A stretch of 64,000 nucleotides of DNA from Epiperipatus broadwayi (lineage: Eukaryota > Onychophora > Udeonychophora > Euonychophora > Peripatidae): assembly GCA_028023455.1 (NCBI GenBank), contig JAQFVV010006271.1:4558173-4622172 (forward strand), read 5' to 3'. Positions 1-9,600 of this stretch are shown here, in pieces; positions within the stretch are counted from its first letter, which is position 1; every line of letters begins with the position of its first letter. Below the pieces are notes generated by a model. That model saw only the letters and a list, made by a program, of their open reading frames with translations, was not told where the DNA came from and ran no database searches. The position numbers were made by a program, and so were the translations under genes.

Positions 1-2180
1 TATTTGATTATGTTATACAATATAAGACATGATTTTAAATGTGCCTAAAGTGATTAAAATTAAATGTTACCTCATATTATTATTCAGGAATTAAAGCTTT
101 ATAAAAAAAGAAAATATTAAAACATAATAGCATAAAAAAATTTACCAATTTATGTGGGGTGATTTTTAATTTTTTTGTGACCACCTTTACATACAAACAA
201 GTTAAAATACTATTGTATACCTCTTTTATTTCTTGAACAAAAGTTTATATTCAAAAAAAAAATGGTTACCAGGTTTATAACATTAAATATATATAAATTA
301 TAACACAATACATATTAAAATAATAATAAAATATTAGCAGATAAAGTTTCTTCATGCTTCAAATATGAAGAAATGAAAAATTTAAATGCAACCAATTAAA
401 ATCTGAAGAATTCTCTAAAGTTTTCAAGTGTTCTTTACTGTTCAGCAATAGTAAAATTATTATTTATTTATTATATTTTTTCTTATACCTAAATACTGCA
501 AATAAATATTTTCTTTCTTGCATATAGTAAGCAGCTTATAGACAATATCAACTTCCACTTTCAAACTTTTAATATGCAAATAGTGTAAAATTTATCTTTC
601 AATATCATTATGAATTTCATTATTTTCATATATAATTATAAAGATGCATTTCAATACATATTTTCTAAGTTCATACATCCTGGATATGTTCAGTATATCA
701 AAATAATAATCCTAAAAAATTGTCAGGTCATTAAATGACTGTGATCTGTTATCTTAAAATCTTTTTATGGTTTGAAATAGAAAAAAAAAAATAGAAATAA
801 ACATTGAAAATAGATACTCATTTTGCTTATTATTATCTCATACTGCTATTTTCCTTTATGACATGATTGAACTCTCCAGTAAATATTCTATTATATATAT
901 ATATAACATTTGTAATATTATTAATGTAATAAATTATATATAGAAAATTATGTTGAAATTTGAAATAATATTACCAAAATACCATGGTTCCATTTAATGA
1001 ATGTGCCAATTTCGCTTATGTCCTAATAAAGTTTTATAATATAGTATCTGGTTTTATTTCAACCCATGTTTAAGGTAATAAAATAAATGTTATTGTCCAG
1101 TATTTTTTCAAAATACTTAAAGATCTTATTATGTTTAGTATATTTCATCCTAATTATTGAATTAAGTTGCTATAAACAATTATTGCTATTAAATTAAATG
1201 CAACAAGGCAATTTCAAATTATTTTTTCATGTATTTTATAGCTTTTATAATGTTAAGAAAAATTAGTAATCTTTAAGTTTAATTCAAGATATTTCACTTT
1301 AACAAAAGCATTTCATGAGTGTGTTAGAAACTTAGTAATAAAAATGAATATTTCTTATTATAATTCACTTTTCTAAATTTCTTTTATAAATAAAAATTGC
1401 AAAATGGTTTTCTTTTATAATTCCAAATCTATTATAGCAGTACTTAGAATTCACATTGTAATCATTATAAACAAAACATCTGTAAGATAAATTATGAAAT
1501 TTTAAGCTTATGAGTTTTTCAACCAGATTGTTCTTGAAATAACTGTTGTCAATCACTTTTCCTTGGATATATTCTTTAGCTGACAGGTACAATGTTTTTC
1601 GGAGGTGTAGGTCAAACAGAATTTACTGCATTATTTGTAAGTTAAGATTAACAAACAATTTTTACTTTAAAACAAAAATTAATGTATTTCAAATAATTAC
1701 TATACTTTGAAGAGTAGAACAATCTCCATATTTTGTTTACCTGGTAGAAAATATTCTTCTTTTCTTCTATATCATGAGATCAATCAACAGAGAGATCTAT
1801 ACATAGATCTATCATAAAATATGTGCAAGACTATTTATAAATATTCAGTCAAGGGGCTGACTATAAAAATAATAGACCTATCAAACTATTGAAAGTGATT
1901 ATATTTGCTTATAATTGATAAATATTCACCTTTAAATATAGATGCCAAGTAATTAAACCATACACTACTATTTAGATTGCAGTAAAAATATATTTTGTGA
2001 TGCATTATACTGTTTAACATAAAATAATTCCAATTTTGAGCCTTTACCAAATTATTATTTGATAATAAAATATTAAGTAATGATATAGTTTTATTTAATA
2101 ACATTATTATTTATTGTAATTAATAACACTATTAATTAATGTAATAATTAAATTTATAAAGTGCATACTCATTATGTAAA
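1..2180. other. AT-rich DNA, no gene seen
   Basis: About 2.2 kb of very AT-rich sequence with short A and T runs. The open frames here are short, have low-complexity composition and show no recognisable domain. I see no convincing exon, RNA gene or repeat boundary. Confidence 0.6.
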
Positions 2181-2352
2181 GTAATATATATTAAGTCTAT
2201 AACCTAAAGACCATAAACCTGAAAACAACAGTAGTTACCTCTACAAATTTAACACAAATCATTTAAATAAATCATGTGTTAAGATTTGTAGAGGTCCCTA
2301 CTGTCGTTTTTCAGGCATATGGTCTCAAGGTTATACTCTTAATATATATTAC
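2181..2352. repeat. Fold-back (MITE-like) inverted repeat, 172 bp
   Basis: The two halves are near-perfect reverse complements. The left arm starts GTAATATATATTAAG and the right arm ends with its complement, with about 80-bp arms around a short AT loop near 2265-2275. A few mismatches between arms show it is not brand new. There is no ORF, so it is a non-autonomous hairpin element. No clear target-site duplication can be named because the flanks are AT-rich. Confidence 0.8.
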
Positions 2353-3112
2353 TATTAATTATTATAATTATGGAAACCAATTTATCTGTCAGACTCTATA
2401 TGAATATGCCCACACACATCCGAACATAGGACTAATGTATATGTTGAATAGTCCAATTCTTTTCCATTCTGAAGAGATCCATTAATTAAATTTATTTTTT
2501 TATTCCTTAAAACAATCATCATGATTACAGACCATTGGTTCAAATCATAGACTTAATAAATAAAATTAGTGTTGATCAAAATTTAAAATTTTAACTAATA
2601 GAATAATAGCAACATGGCTTGATAAAAATCAAGCCTAACCATATGATTATATATAAGAGAAAACTAATCAAAATTATTTTTATTTAGTTTTGTTACTTAT
2701 ATTAATATATGCTATTTTGTCGTCTGAAGTTAAAACAAGAAAAGAAATACGATGATATTTTTTCCTGCAGCAAGGAATATTTAATTGATAAAAAATATCA
2801 TTTAATTAACCCAAAAGATTATTTAAAATTAAGATATTATAAACTATATATTATATTGTTATACACAATTATATTTTGTATTCTATAATTTTTTAAAAAT
2901 ATAAAATGCATACTATTTTTTAATTATTTCATGTTTGTTATATAACTAAAATTTAAAAAAAGAATTGTCAAGCAAATATTATAAAATTAAAAAGAAAAAA
3001 CAAAAGTCTGGAGATAAATATAATTGCAGATTAAAATCTTAGTTTAACTTTCAAAGAAAAAGTCAAACCATAAGACATCCTGTGTTTTAATTGCCAGTGG
3101 ATCTCAGATTGC

Positions 3113-3116
<4 letters not shown>

Positions 3117-3176
<60 letters not shown>
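3117..3176. repeat. (TA)n microsatellite
   Basis: A (TA)n tract of about 60 bp that directly abuts the left end of the hammerhead-bearing fold-back element. Confidence 0.95.
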
Positions 3177-3181
<5 letters not shown>

Positions 3182-3199
3182 TATCTTGGATTGTCCCTA

Positions 3200-3240
3200 T
3201 CCCCAGACCAGTTTCGACCTATGGGTCTCAAAAGTGAGGA
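3200..3240 (-). ncRNA. Hammerhead ribozyme, decayed (left arm)
   Basis: Read on the minus strand: stem I UCCUCA pairs with UGGGGA, stem II GACC pairs with GGUC around a CAUA loop, then GAAA, a 2-bp stem III and the cleavage triplet GUC. The conserved CUGAUGA box reads CUUUUGA, so the invariant G5 and A6 are lost and this copy is predicted inactive. Both stems are intact. Confidence 0.6.
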
Positions 3241-3400
3241 GTTGGGATATTAGATTCAAAAAACCAACTCAAGCAAAGCATTTATCTAAAAGTTAATTGT
3301 TAAAAGAAGATCTGAAACTTTTAGACATCTACATGTCTTTAAAGTCAGCTTTTAGATAAATGCTTTGCTTGAGTTGGTTTTTTGAATCTAATGTCCCAAC

Positions 3401-3441
3401 TCCTCACTGAAGTGACCCATAGGTCGAAACTGGTCTGGGGA
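3401..3441 (+). ncRNA. Hammerhead ribozyme, one core change (right arm)
   Basis: Stem I TCCTCA (3401-3406) pairs with TGGGGA (3436-3441). The core box is CTGAAGT (3407-3413). Stem II GACC/GGTC closes a CATA loop (3414-3425). GAAA is 3426-3429, stem III is the 2-bp AC/GT, and C3435 is the expected cleavage base. Position 9 of the core is T where the consensus has A. Every other conserved position is present. Confidence 0.65.
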
Positions 3442-3534
3442 TGGGGACAATCCAAGATTAAAATTATTTAAATACCTTCTCTTGTAGTAGCATTTATCAT
3501 AAAGAAAGCTTGTTTAGAGCTAATTAGTATGTTC

Positions 3535-3539
<5 letters not shown>

Positions 3540-3568
<29 letters not shown>
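3540..3568. repeat. (TA)n microsatellite
   Basis: A short TA tract that abuts the left end of the next fold-back repeat. Confidence 0.9.
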
Positions 3569-3573
<5 letters not shown>

Positions 3574-3750
3574 CATATTTTGCGGGTTCATCCGTGTTAA
3601 AAACTTTTAATATCAATACACTGACGTTTCGACTTGGTCACACAAGCCATCCACTCTGTGGATGGCTTGTGTGACCAAGTCGAAACGTCAGTATATTGAT
3701 ATTAAAAGTTTTTAACACGGATGAACCCGCAAAATATGTATTTTATATAT
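3561..3750. repeat. Near-perfect fold-back repeat, 190 bp
   Basis: Inverted repeat centred near 3654 (CCACTCTGTGG), with arms of about 90 bp and only one or two mismatches. The arms contain GACGTTTCGACTTGG and ATTTTGCGGGTTCATCCG. A diverged half copy lies at 28655-28738. The right arm has CAAGTCGAAACGTC, which resembles the 3' half of a hammerhead, but the CUGAUGA box is not convincing. TA tracts flank both sides. Confidence 0.85.
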
Positions 3751-3774
3751 TTAACCCGTGCAAATCTTCGTTTT

Positions 3775-3778
<4 letters not shown>

Positions 3779-3820
<42 letters not shown>
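3779..3820. repeat. (TA)n microsatellite
   Basis: A TA tract of about 42 bp between the 190-bp hairpin and the ~411-bp tandem repeat region. Confidence 0.95.
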
Positions 3821-3822
<2 letters not shown>

Positions 3823-4172
3823 AAACAAAACAAGTTATAAATTTCAAAACTGGCTTATAGCTTGCATTTAATGATCACTAAATGGAGCTTTACCATTAGC
3901 CTACTATCAAGCTTTGTTTAAATAAATGCTGAGAGAGATAGAATTGAATATCTCTTTCAAATTGTCTTTAAACTTTAAAACATGGTTTCGAGCTAGATGG
4001 CTCACATCAGTAAAGGGTAAAACGACTAGAAACTAGATCTAAACACCAACTATGCAGCATTTAGTAAACACATTTCTATCAGCTTGAAAGCATCAATTTT
4101 TCAGATACTTAAATATCTTCAAATCCAGTCAAACAAACTAGATAGATATATGGGTCAGAATTCAGTTCAGTT

Positions 4173-4207
<35 letters not shown>

Positions 4208-4362
4208 TTAAATCCGCAGAAGTACTGAATAACGGATATTTTTATTTATTTTATATATATATATATATATGAAAAACAATACAAGTTATTCATGTAACTC
4301 GCTATCATTTGTTTACATAAACGACAAAAGAGTCAGAATTAACTATTTCTTTCATTTGCTCA

Positions 4363-4408
4363 CCCTCAGATCAGCTGATTTCAAGCTATTTGCTATCATC
4401 AGTGAAAG
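4363..4408 (-). ncRNA. Hammerhead ribozyme in satellite unit
   Basis: On the minus strand: stem I CUUUCA pairs with UGAGGG with two G-U wobbles. A perfect CUGAUGA box lies at 4396-4402. Stem II AGC/GCU surrounds AAAUA, with a U-U mismatch where a G-C pair is usual. GAAA follows, then a self-complementary stem III (AUCA-GC-UGAU) and the cleavage triplet AUC. All invariant core bases are present. Confidence 0.75.
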
Positions 4409-4771
4409 ATAGAGTTAGAAACTAGATCTAAAAACTGACTCCAAGTGTTTATGCAAAACGTTTCTATCAGTTTGCAAGCATGAATTTTTTAGACCAGTAA
4501 AGTCTTCAAACTCAGGCTAACAAGCTGGATATCTATATGGGTCTGATCTCAGTTCAGTTTCACCACATAGTCAAACTCTCTGCAATATATATCATTGCAA
4601 GAAACCTTAAAAGGTACATTTATGAAAAAAAACAAGTTATTTATGTAACTTGCTATCACTTGTTATTTATGATCAATAGATGGCATTTTACAAAAACCAA
4701 TGAAACAAGTGTAAAAATTGTTTACATAAATGACAAAAGGGTCAGAATTAACTATCTCTTTCATTTGACCA

Positions 4772-4817
4772 CCCTCAGATCAGCTGATTTCAAGCTATTT
4801 GCTATCATCAGTGAAGG
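4772..4817 (-). ncRNA. Hammerhead ribozyme in satellite unit
   Basis: Same structure as the 4363-4408 copy. CUGAUGA is at 4805-4811 on the minus strand and stem I is CCUUCA with UGAGGG (one wobble), giving the best stem I of the array. GAAA, stem III and AUC are intact. The first stem II pair is again U-U. Confidence 0.78.
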
Positions 4818-5258
4818 ATAGAGTTAGAAACTAGATCTAAACACTGACTCCAAGTGTTTATGCAAAACGTTTCTATCAGTTTAATCTGAGAGTGAGCAAA
4901 TAAAAGAGATAGTTAATTTTGACTCTTTTGTCATTTATGTACACACATTTTACACTTGTTTTGGTGGTTTTGGTAAAATGCCATTTATTGATCATAAATA
5001 ACAACTGATAGTAAGTTACATGAATAACTTGTTTTTGTTTTTCATAAATGTACCTTTAAAGGTTTCTTGCAATGATATATATTGCAGAGACTTTCACTAT
5101 GTGGTGAAACTGAATGGATATCAGACACATATAGATATCTGGCTTGTTAGGCTGAGTTTGAAGACTTTACTGGTCTGAAAAATTCATGCTTCCAAACAGA
5201 TAGAAACATTTCGCATAAACACTTGGAGTCAGTGTTTAGATCTAGTTTCTAACTCTAT

Positions 5259-5304
5259 CCTTCACTGATGATAGCAAATAGCTTGAAATCAGCTGATCTA
5301 AGGG
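5259..5304 (+). ncRNA. Hammerhead ribozyme in satellite unit
   Basis: CTGATGA at 5265-5271, stem II AGC-AAATA-GCT at 5273-5283, GAAA at 5285-5288, stem III 5288-5297, predicted cleavage after C5298. Stem I CCTTCA pairs with TAAGGG except for a C-A mismatch at its second pair. This copy lies in the reversed array. Confidence 0.72.
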
Positions 5305-5669
5305 TGAGAAAATGAACAAGATAGTTAATTCTGACTTTTTTGTTGTTTATATAGACAAATTTTACACTTGTTTTGGTGGTTTTGGTAAAACGCCATCTAT
5401 TGATCATAAATAACAAATGATTGCAAGTTATGTGAATAACTTGTTTTTGTTTTTCATAAATGTACCTTTAAAGGTTTATTGCAATGATATATATTGCAGA
5501 GACTTTAAGTATGTGGTGAAACTGAACTGAGATCAGACCCATATATATATCTGGCTTGTTAGGCTGAGTTTGAAGACTTTACCATCTGAAAAATTCATGC
5601 CTGCAAACTGATAGAAACGTGTTGCATAAACACTTGGAGTCAGTGTTTAGATCTAGTTTCTAACTCTAT

Positions 5670-5715
5670 CTTTTACTGATGATAGCAAATAGCTTGAAAT
5701 CAGCTGATCTGAGGG
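5670..5715 (+). ncRNA. Hammerhead ribozyme in satellite unit
   Basis: CTGATGA at 5676-5682, GAAA at 5696-5699, predicted cleavage after C5709. Stem I CTTTTA with TGAGGG relies on several G-U pairs. Core bases are intact. Confidence 0.7.
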
Positions 5716-5785
5716 TGGGCAAATGAAAGAGATAGTTAATTCTGACTCTTTTGTCGTTTATGTAAACAAATCTAACTTTTGCTTC

Positions 5786-5895
5786 GGTGGTTTTGGTAAA
5801 ACGCCATCTATTGATCATATATATATATATATATACTCCACTTTATTTTGGTAAAACGCCATCTATTGATCATATATATATAAAGTGGAGTCAAG
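5786..5895. repeat. Local duplication mirrored around a TA tract
   Basis: The segment TTTTGGTAAAACGCCATCTA plus TTGATCATATATA occurs twice, about 55 bp apart. The second copy sits inside an inverted repeat CTCCACTTTA ... TAAAGTGGAG (about 5837-5893). This looks like replication-fork template switching at the edge of the satellite array. Confidence 0.7.
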
Positions 5896-6360
5896 CATAT
5901 TTTATGTATTTCATTTCACAGTTTTGTAAAGAGCTTATTGTTAGAATGCCACCTGACCAACCTTTCATTGTAGTGTATTCAAATGTGACAAAAGTGATAA
6001 GTTGCAGTAGATATGATTGAAAAATCAAAAGCTATTTTTGATTACTAAAACCATGGAAGTACTAAAGTACAGTTTTAAAATATTCAAAACAATGTACAGT
6101 TTAAAAATATTCAAAATAACTTACTACACAGTCCACTTGTACATGTTCATCAAAGCTGTTTGCCTTATGTGCTGAATGCTACTGAAATATGCCTCAAATC
6201 TGTGTAAGAGTATTCACCTCTGGTCCTTCACTAAGTAATCAATCAAGAATTACATGTTATACTGATCTACTAATTATTTCCGGAAAACTCTCAAGAGAGA
6301 TTCAATAAAAGTTGTGCTCATCTGCTAAATATTTGTAGATGACTCTCAAGAAGATTGTTT
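5896..6360. other. No gene seen
   Basis: Mixed-composition DNA with no supported ORF or repeat. It contains a small local duplication around 6060-6120 (ACAGTTTAAAATATTCAAAA appears twice with small changes). Confidence 0.5.
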
Positions 6361-6362
6361 AT

Positions 6363-6480
6363 GTCAAAGAAATTATATATATATATATATATATATATAA
6401 TTTCTTTGATATAAATATATAGGAAGATATCACATATATATATATATATATCAATATATATATATATATATATATATAAT
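6363..6480. repeat. TA tracts with mirrored flanks
   Basis: TCAAAGAAATTA and its complement TAATTTCTTTGA flank a TA tract at 6363-6409. Further TA runs follow at 6434-6476. This is one of many TA-centred palindromes in the window. Confidence 0.8.
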
Positions 6481-6481
6481 T

Positions 6482-6655
6482 GAAATAATAAATTTAATTG
6501 TTTACAAACTATTATAAACAATCCTTAAATATCTGCAGATTAGGTGAATTTAATGGCAGTTGAGGCAGGTTTAAGAATTTAACCAAAGTACTTCTGCAGA
6601 TTTAAGGATTGTTTATAATAGTTTGTAAATCGTTAAATTTATTATTTCAATTATA
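6482..6655. repeat. Fold-back repeat sharing sequence with a Penelope-like tail
   Basis: The arms (about 6487-6540 and 6596-6650) are inverted copies containing GTTTACAAACTATTATAAAC and its complement. The middle and right part (TTTAATGGCAGTTGAGG, then AAAGTACTTCTG) matches 46337-46440, directly downstream of a Penelope-like GIY-YIG gene. It is therefore probably an inverted terminal fragment of that element family. A degenerate hammerhead-like string (GGTT..AACC, then AAAGTACTTC) is visible but two core bases differ. Confidence 0.65.
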
Positions 6656-6695
6656 ATTTTATTTTAATTAACAGACATTTTATTTTTACATATAT

Positions 6696-6740
6696 ATATC
6701 TCGACTAACTCATGAGTGCTGGTTCAGCAGAAAATATAAA
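6696..6740 (+). ncRNA. Hammerhead-like motif at LINE 5' end (defective)
   Basis: The core reads CTCATGA (6709-6715) where the consensus is CTGATGA, followed by a stem II hairpin TGCTG-GTT-CAGCA and GAAA (6730-6733). It is preceded by TCTCGA, as in the second copy at 9454. Stems I and III are not clear in either possible topology, so this may only be a conserved 5' end hairpin. Confidence 0.35.
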
Positions 6741-7374
6741 TTTTGGAGATCAATTATCTTTTTCAAATGTGTGTATTCATGTGTATTAGTTGTATGAGTA
6801 TGTGTGGATTGCTAATGGGAGTTTGCTATTAACTGAAAGAAGATTATTTGATTCCTGTTGGAGACCTTAATGAAACCATGCAGGGCAAATTTTCCTAATG
6901 TCAACTCCATGTTTTCATCATTGCAACTGTTATACTATGTGATTATTCATATAATAAACGAACAAGAATGGGCTCCTCACCAACATGCATTATACAGCAT
7001 GGTGAGTTTATTGGATTCTTACCTCTGAGTTTAAGATCAAGAAATATCATGGTCTTTCTTCTCAGTTGCCTGATAAGGTAGAATGAATATTTTGGTAAAT
7101 GATACATATTTTTCCATTATATACAATTTTGACAGACAAAAATAAGTTATGGCACTTATTCCCTGGAGGCTGTAAAGTCATGAACCAAAGCAGTGATTGG
7201 TGGATGAAGGCAGAAAAAGCTAAGAATCTCCTGATTGTGGACCCAGAATACCATTTGATGATGACTTTTTATTTAGATACTTACAAGTGCAGATCACTTT
7301 CGAGTGAAGGAAGATTTCAAGAAATAAAAGAAGAATTGTATTATATTAAATGATACATTATTAGACTGTGTGAA

Positions 7375-7640
7375 GTGAGAAAAAATAGTGAAAAGTCAAT
7401 TGATTTCAAAAGTGGACATGTACACCATTATAAAAGTACAAATATTGGAAATACAAGTGGAGTAGGATTCATTATAAATAAAAAGTGGAAAAACAATATT
7501 GTGGAGATTGATGGTGTATCGGACAGTGTGGAAAGATTAGTTATACAACTTAATAGCAGATACCAAATGCAGATAATTCAGGTTTATGCCCCAATAAGTT
7601 CTCATAGTGATGAAGTAGTAGAAGATTTTTTATATGGATG
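7375..7640 (+). pseudogene. LINE endonuclease fragment (AP-endonuclease type)
   Basis: Part of the exonuclease/endonuclease/phosphatase-fold nuclease that nicks the target in RTE-like LINEs. The frame has NTSGVGFIINKKWKNNI, then VERLVIQLNSRYQMQIIQVY and APISSHSD. These correspond to the middle of the domain: the GVGF strand and the (V/I)QVYAP strand. The N-terminal catalytic part is not intact upstream. After DFLYG the frame jumps to RT-proximal sequence, so the C-terminal catalytic residues are deleted. It is a non-functional remnant of the 6690-9445 element. Confidence 0.75.
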
Positions 7641-7839
7641 TACAAAAGGGCGTTTGATCAGAGTAAATGACATTTTAAAATCGTTATGGAAGTCATTTAT
7701 GCTAGAATTGGTAAACAAATGAAAGATGAAAGTGCTGTAGGTAATTTTGGTTATGGTAATAGAAATGAGAAAGCACAAGACTTGTGGAGTTTGCAAAAAA
7801 AAAAAAAAAGAAAGAAATATATAATAATTTTTTTTTGAG

Positions 7840-8320
7840 AAAAATGTTAAAAAGAAATGGACATGGAAGCATCCAAATTAAGGTACAACAGAATTAGATT
7901 ATATTAGATTAACAGAAAATACATATTTCAAGATTGTAATGTTCTTAATAAATTTAAAACAGGAAGTGATTTATAATCGTTTAGTAATATGTAAAATATG
8001 TGTTAAACCAAAACTACAGAGAAAAAATATTAAGAAAAACAGTATTTACAGTTGATATTCCTAATCTTCAGAAACATTTTAATGAATTTAAATTAGAACT
8101 TACAAATCGGTTTCAAGTATTAGTAGATTTTGAACATGATTCAGATGAGAATGAAATTAATATGAAAATAACTGATACACTTTTAAAAACTGCAATGAAA
8201 ATAGCTGTTAGAAAAAGGCAGCAATTGATCAACAAAATTTCTACTGAAACTAGAGAATTTATGAATAAAATACGAAATATGAAGATATACAAAAATGATG
8301 CATTAAAAAGGTGTTAATAT
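7840..8320 (+). pseudogene. LINE linker region, frameshifted
   Basis: Continues the LINE between endonuclease and RT. The first part resembles the end of the endonuclease (a KWTWKHP-like stretch, then a DYIRL-like stretch), with frame breaks. From 8000 an open frame of 105 residues (starting MLNQNYREK) has the charged, helical character typical of the RTE linker. It has a stop at 8315 and the next homologous segment lies in another frame. Confidence 0.6.
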
Positions 8321-8559
8321 CAACAATTTTGTAAATTGGTGAAAAAAAGAGTTGAATAAAATATAAAAAAGTATAACTATGAACTAGGAAAAAATGTTGT
8401 AGAAGAAAATAAAAGTCTGAAGAGTGTAAAACAACATTTTGGTATTGGTAGGTAATTTATATCTGCAATAAGAAAAAAAGATGAAATTATTACAAAAAAA
8501 GAGATGAAATCATGACATGAGAAAACAAATCAATAATTATATAGTAATAAAGAACAACT

Positions 8560-9440
8560 ATGTTCTCTATTTATTACATCTTCTGAATTGCCCAGAATTT
8601 TAAATGAAGAAGTGAGACATGCAATTAAATGTATGAAGAAAGGAAAGGCTCCAGGTAATGATGGAATTATAATTGATATATTAAAACAAGCAGGTGAAGA
8701 AATAGAAAAAAGTTTTAGAAATGTTATATACCAAATGTCTAAATGATAAAGATGTACCAGATAATTGGAAGAATGCATATTAATATTAATATTTAAAAAG
8801 GGTGACAAAAAGATATAAAAAATTAAAAACCTATCAGCCTTTTATCAATTTTATACAAATTTTTTACCCAGATAATTACAACTCGTCTACAGAGAACATT
8901 GGATTTCCACCAACCAAGAGAACAAGCTGGATTTAAAATTGGTTTTAGTACAGTAGATCATATCCAGGTATGGAGAAAACTTACAGAAAGGACAAATGAA
9001 TAGGAGTTTCCATTATGCTTTGGATTTGTCGATTATGAAAAGGCATTTAATTCTATAAATATTTCTTCTGTGATTAAAGCATTGGATCATCAAGGTATAG
9101 ATCAAGGGTATTGTCATATTAAAAAAAATTATAAAAATGCAACAGCAACAATTAGATTACATAATGACCCTAGATGGTCAACATTGAGAAAGATGTAAGG
9201 CTGGGTGAGTCCATATCTCCAAATTTTTTACAGCAGTGCTGCAAGAAGTATTTTGTGGATTAAAGTGGAGAGCTAAATGAGTGAAAATAATTGAAGATTA
9301 TTTAAGTCATTTAGATTTTGCAGATGATGTAGTTGTTTTTTTGCAAATAATACCTTAGAGTTGCAGGAAGTATTGCAAAAGTTATAGAATGAGTGTAGAA
9401 AAGTAGGACTAAATATAAATGGTAAAAAGACTAAAGTAAT
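8560..9440 (+). pseudogene. LINE reverse transcriptase, frameshifted
   Basis: Polymerase domain of the RTE-type element. Visible in order: AIKCMKKGKAPGNDGI (about 8620-8670), the classic K-KAPG-DG motif; a DNW-K segment; QPREQAGF (about 8915-8938); DYEKAF (9031-9048), where the first catalytic Asp of motif A lies; and HLDFADDVVVF (about 9308-9340), with FADD carrying the catalytic Asp pair. Frame changes and stops separate these, so it cannot encode a working enzyme. The frame ends in a KTKVMFNG-like motif right before the next 5' end motif. Confidence 0.8.
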
Positions 9441-9450
9441 GTTTAATGGA

Positions 9451-9600
9451 TGATCTCGAACAGCTGATGAGTGCTCGTTCAGCATGAAATAATTATATTG
9501 AAGATTATTTATTTTTTTCACATGTGTGTGGTCATGTGTGTAGGTTATATAAGATGAAGTGAATGACTGAACGGAGCTTGAAAGTCTGTGTTTTAATCCC
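9451..9600 (+). repeat. Second copy of the LINE 5' end
   Basis: Resembles 6698-6850: TCTCGA, CTGATGAGTGCT, CGTTCAGCA, GAAA, then a run ending in GTGTGT-CATGTGT. It follows the interrupted RT frame with almost no spacer, so either a second truncated element was joined here or the family carries terminal repeats. Similarity fades after about 9580. Confidence 0.6.
9464..9489 (+). ncRNA. Hammerhead-like core, conserved bases intact
   Basis: CTGATGA at 9464-9470, stem II GTGCT-CGTTC-AGCAT at 9471-9485 (outer pair G-U), GAAA at 9486-9489. Stem III could be ATAAT with ATTAT (about 9488-9511), followed by a suboptimal UUU cleavage site. Stem I is weak. The central core is good but the full fold is unproven. 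Confidence 0.45.

Larger units (their letters stand above)
3177..3465. repeat. Fold-back element with a hammerhead-like core in each arm
   Basis: The arms (about 3177-3292 and 3349-3465) are reverse complements with few mismatches, around a 56-bp non-palindromic loop. Each arm, read outward toward its end, contains TCCTCA, a CTGATGA-like block, GACC-CATA-GGTC, GAAAC, TGGTC, TGGGGA. These are the parts of a type I hammerhead ribozyme in order. There is no ORF. It sits next to a (TA)n tract. It is either a hairpin MITE that captured a ribozyme repeat, or a head-to-head pair of ribozyme repeat units. Confidence 0.8.
3825..5820. repeat. Tandem repeat, unit about 411 bp, in two opposed arrays
   Basis: Left of about 4880 the units run one way, with a diverged unit near 3830-4210 and better copies from about 4265. 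Right of 4880 they run the opposite way. In the right array the same point of the unit (just after the predicted ribozyme cleavage base) recurs at 4887, 5299 and 5710, spacings of 412 and 411 bp. Shared landmarks are GATAGTTAATTCTGACTC, CAGTGTTTAGATCTAG and AAAACGCCATCTATTGATCA. Four units carry a hammerhead motif. This matches the known class of hammerhead-encoding satellites (newt, cave cricket, schistosome). Confidence 0.85.
6690..9445 (+). mobile_element. RTE-type LINE, decayed, 5' end present, 3' part missing
   Basis: An untranslated leader (6690-7370) is followed by fragments of a non-LTR polyprotein: an apurinic-type endonuclease, a linker, and a reverse transcriptase with several frameshifts and stops. 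The leader around 6930-7320 has a homologous copy on the minus strand at 31130-31540. The ORF ends abruptly near 9445, about where a second copy of the 5' end motif begins. Family placement (RTE) rests on the endonuclease style and RT motifs, judged by eye. Confidence 0.75.

Noticed and set aside
3655-3692. Hammerhead in the 190-bp hairpin (GTCGAAACGTC)
   Set aside because: The 5' core reads CTGTGGA and stem III is missing; kept only as a remark, not as a ribozyme.
3825-5820. CRISPR-like array
   Set aside because: Repeats are about 411 bp with no short spacers and the DNA is clearly animal nuclear; it is a satellite.
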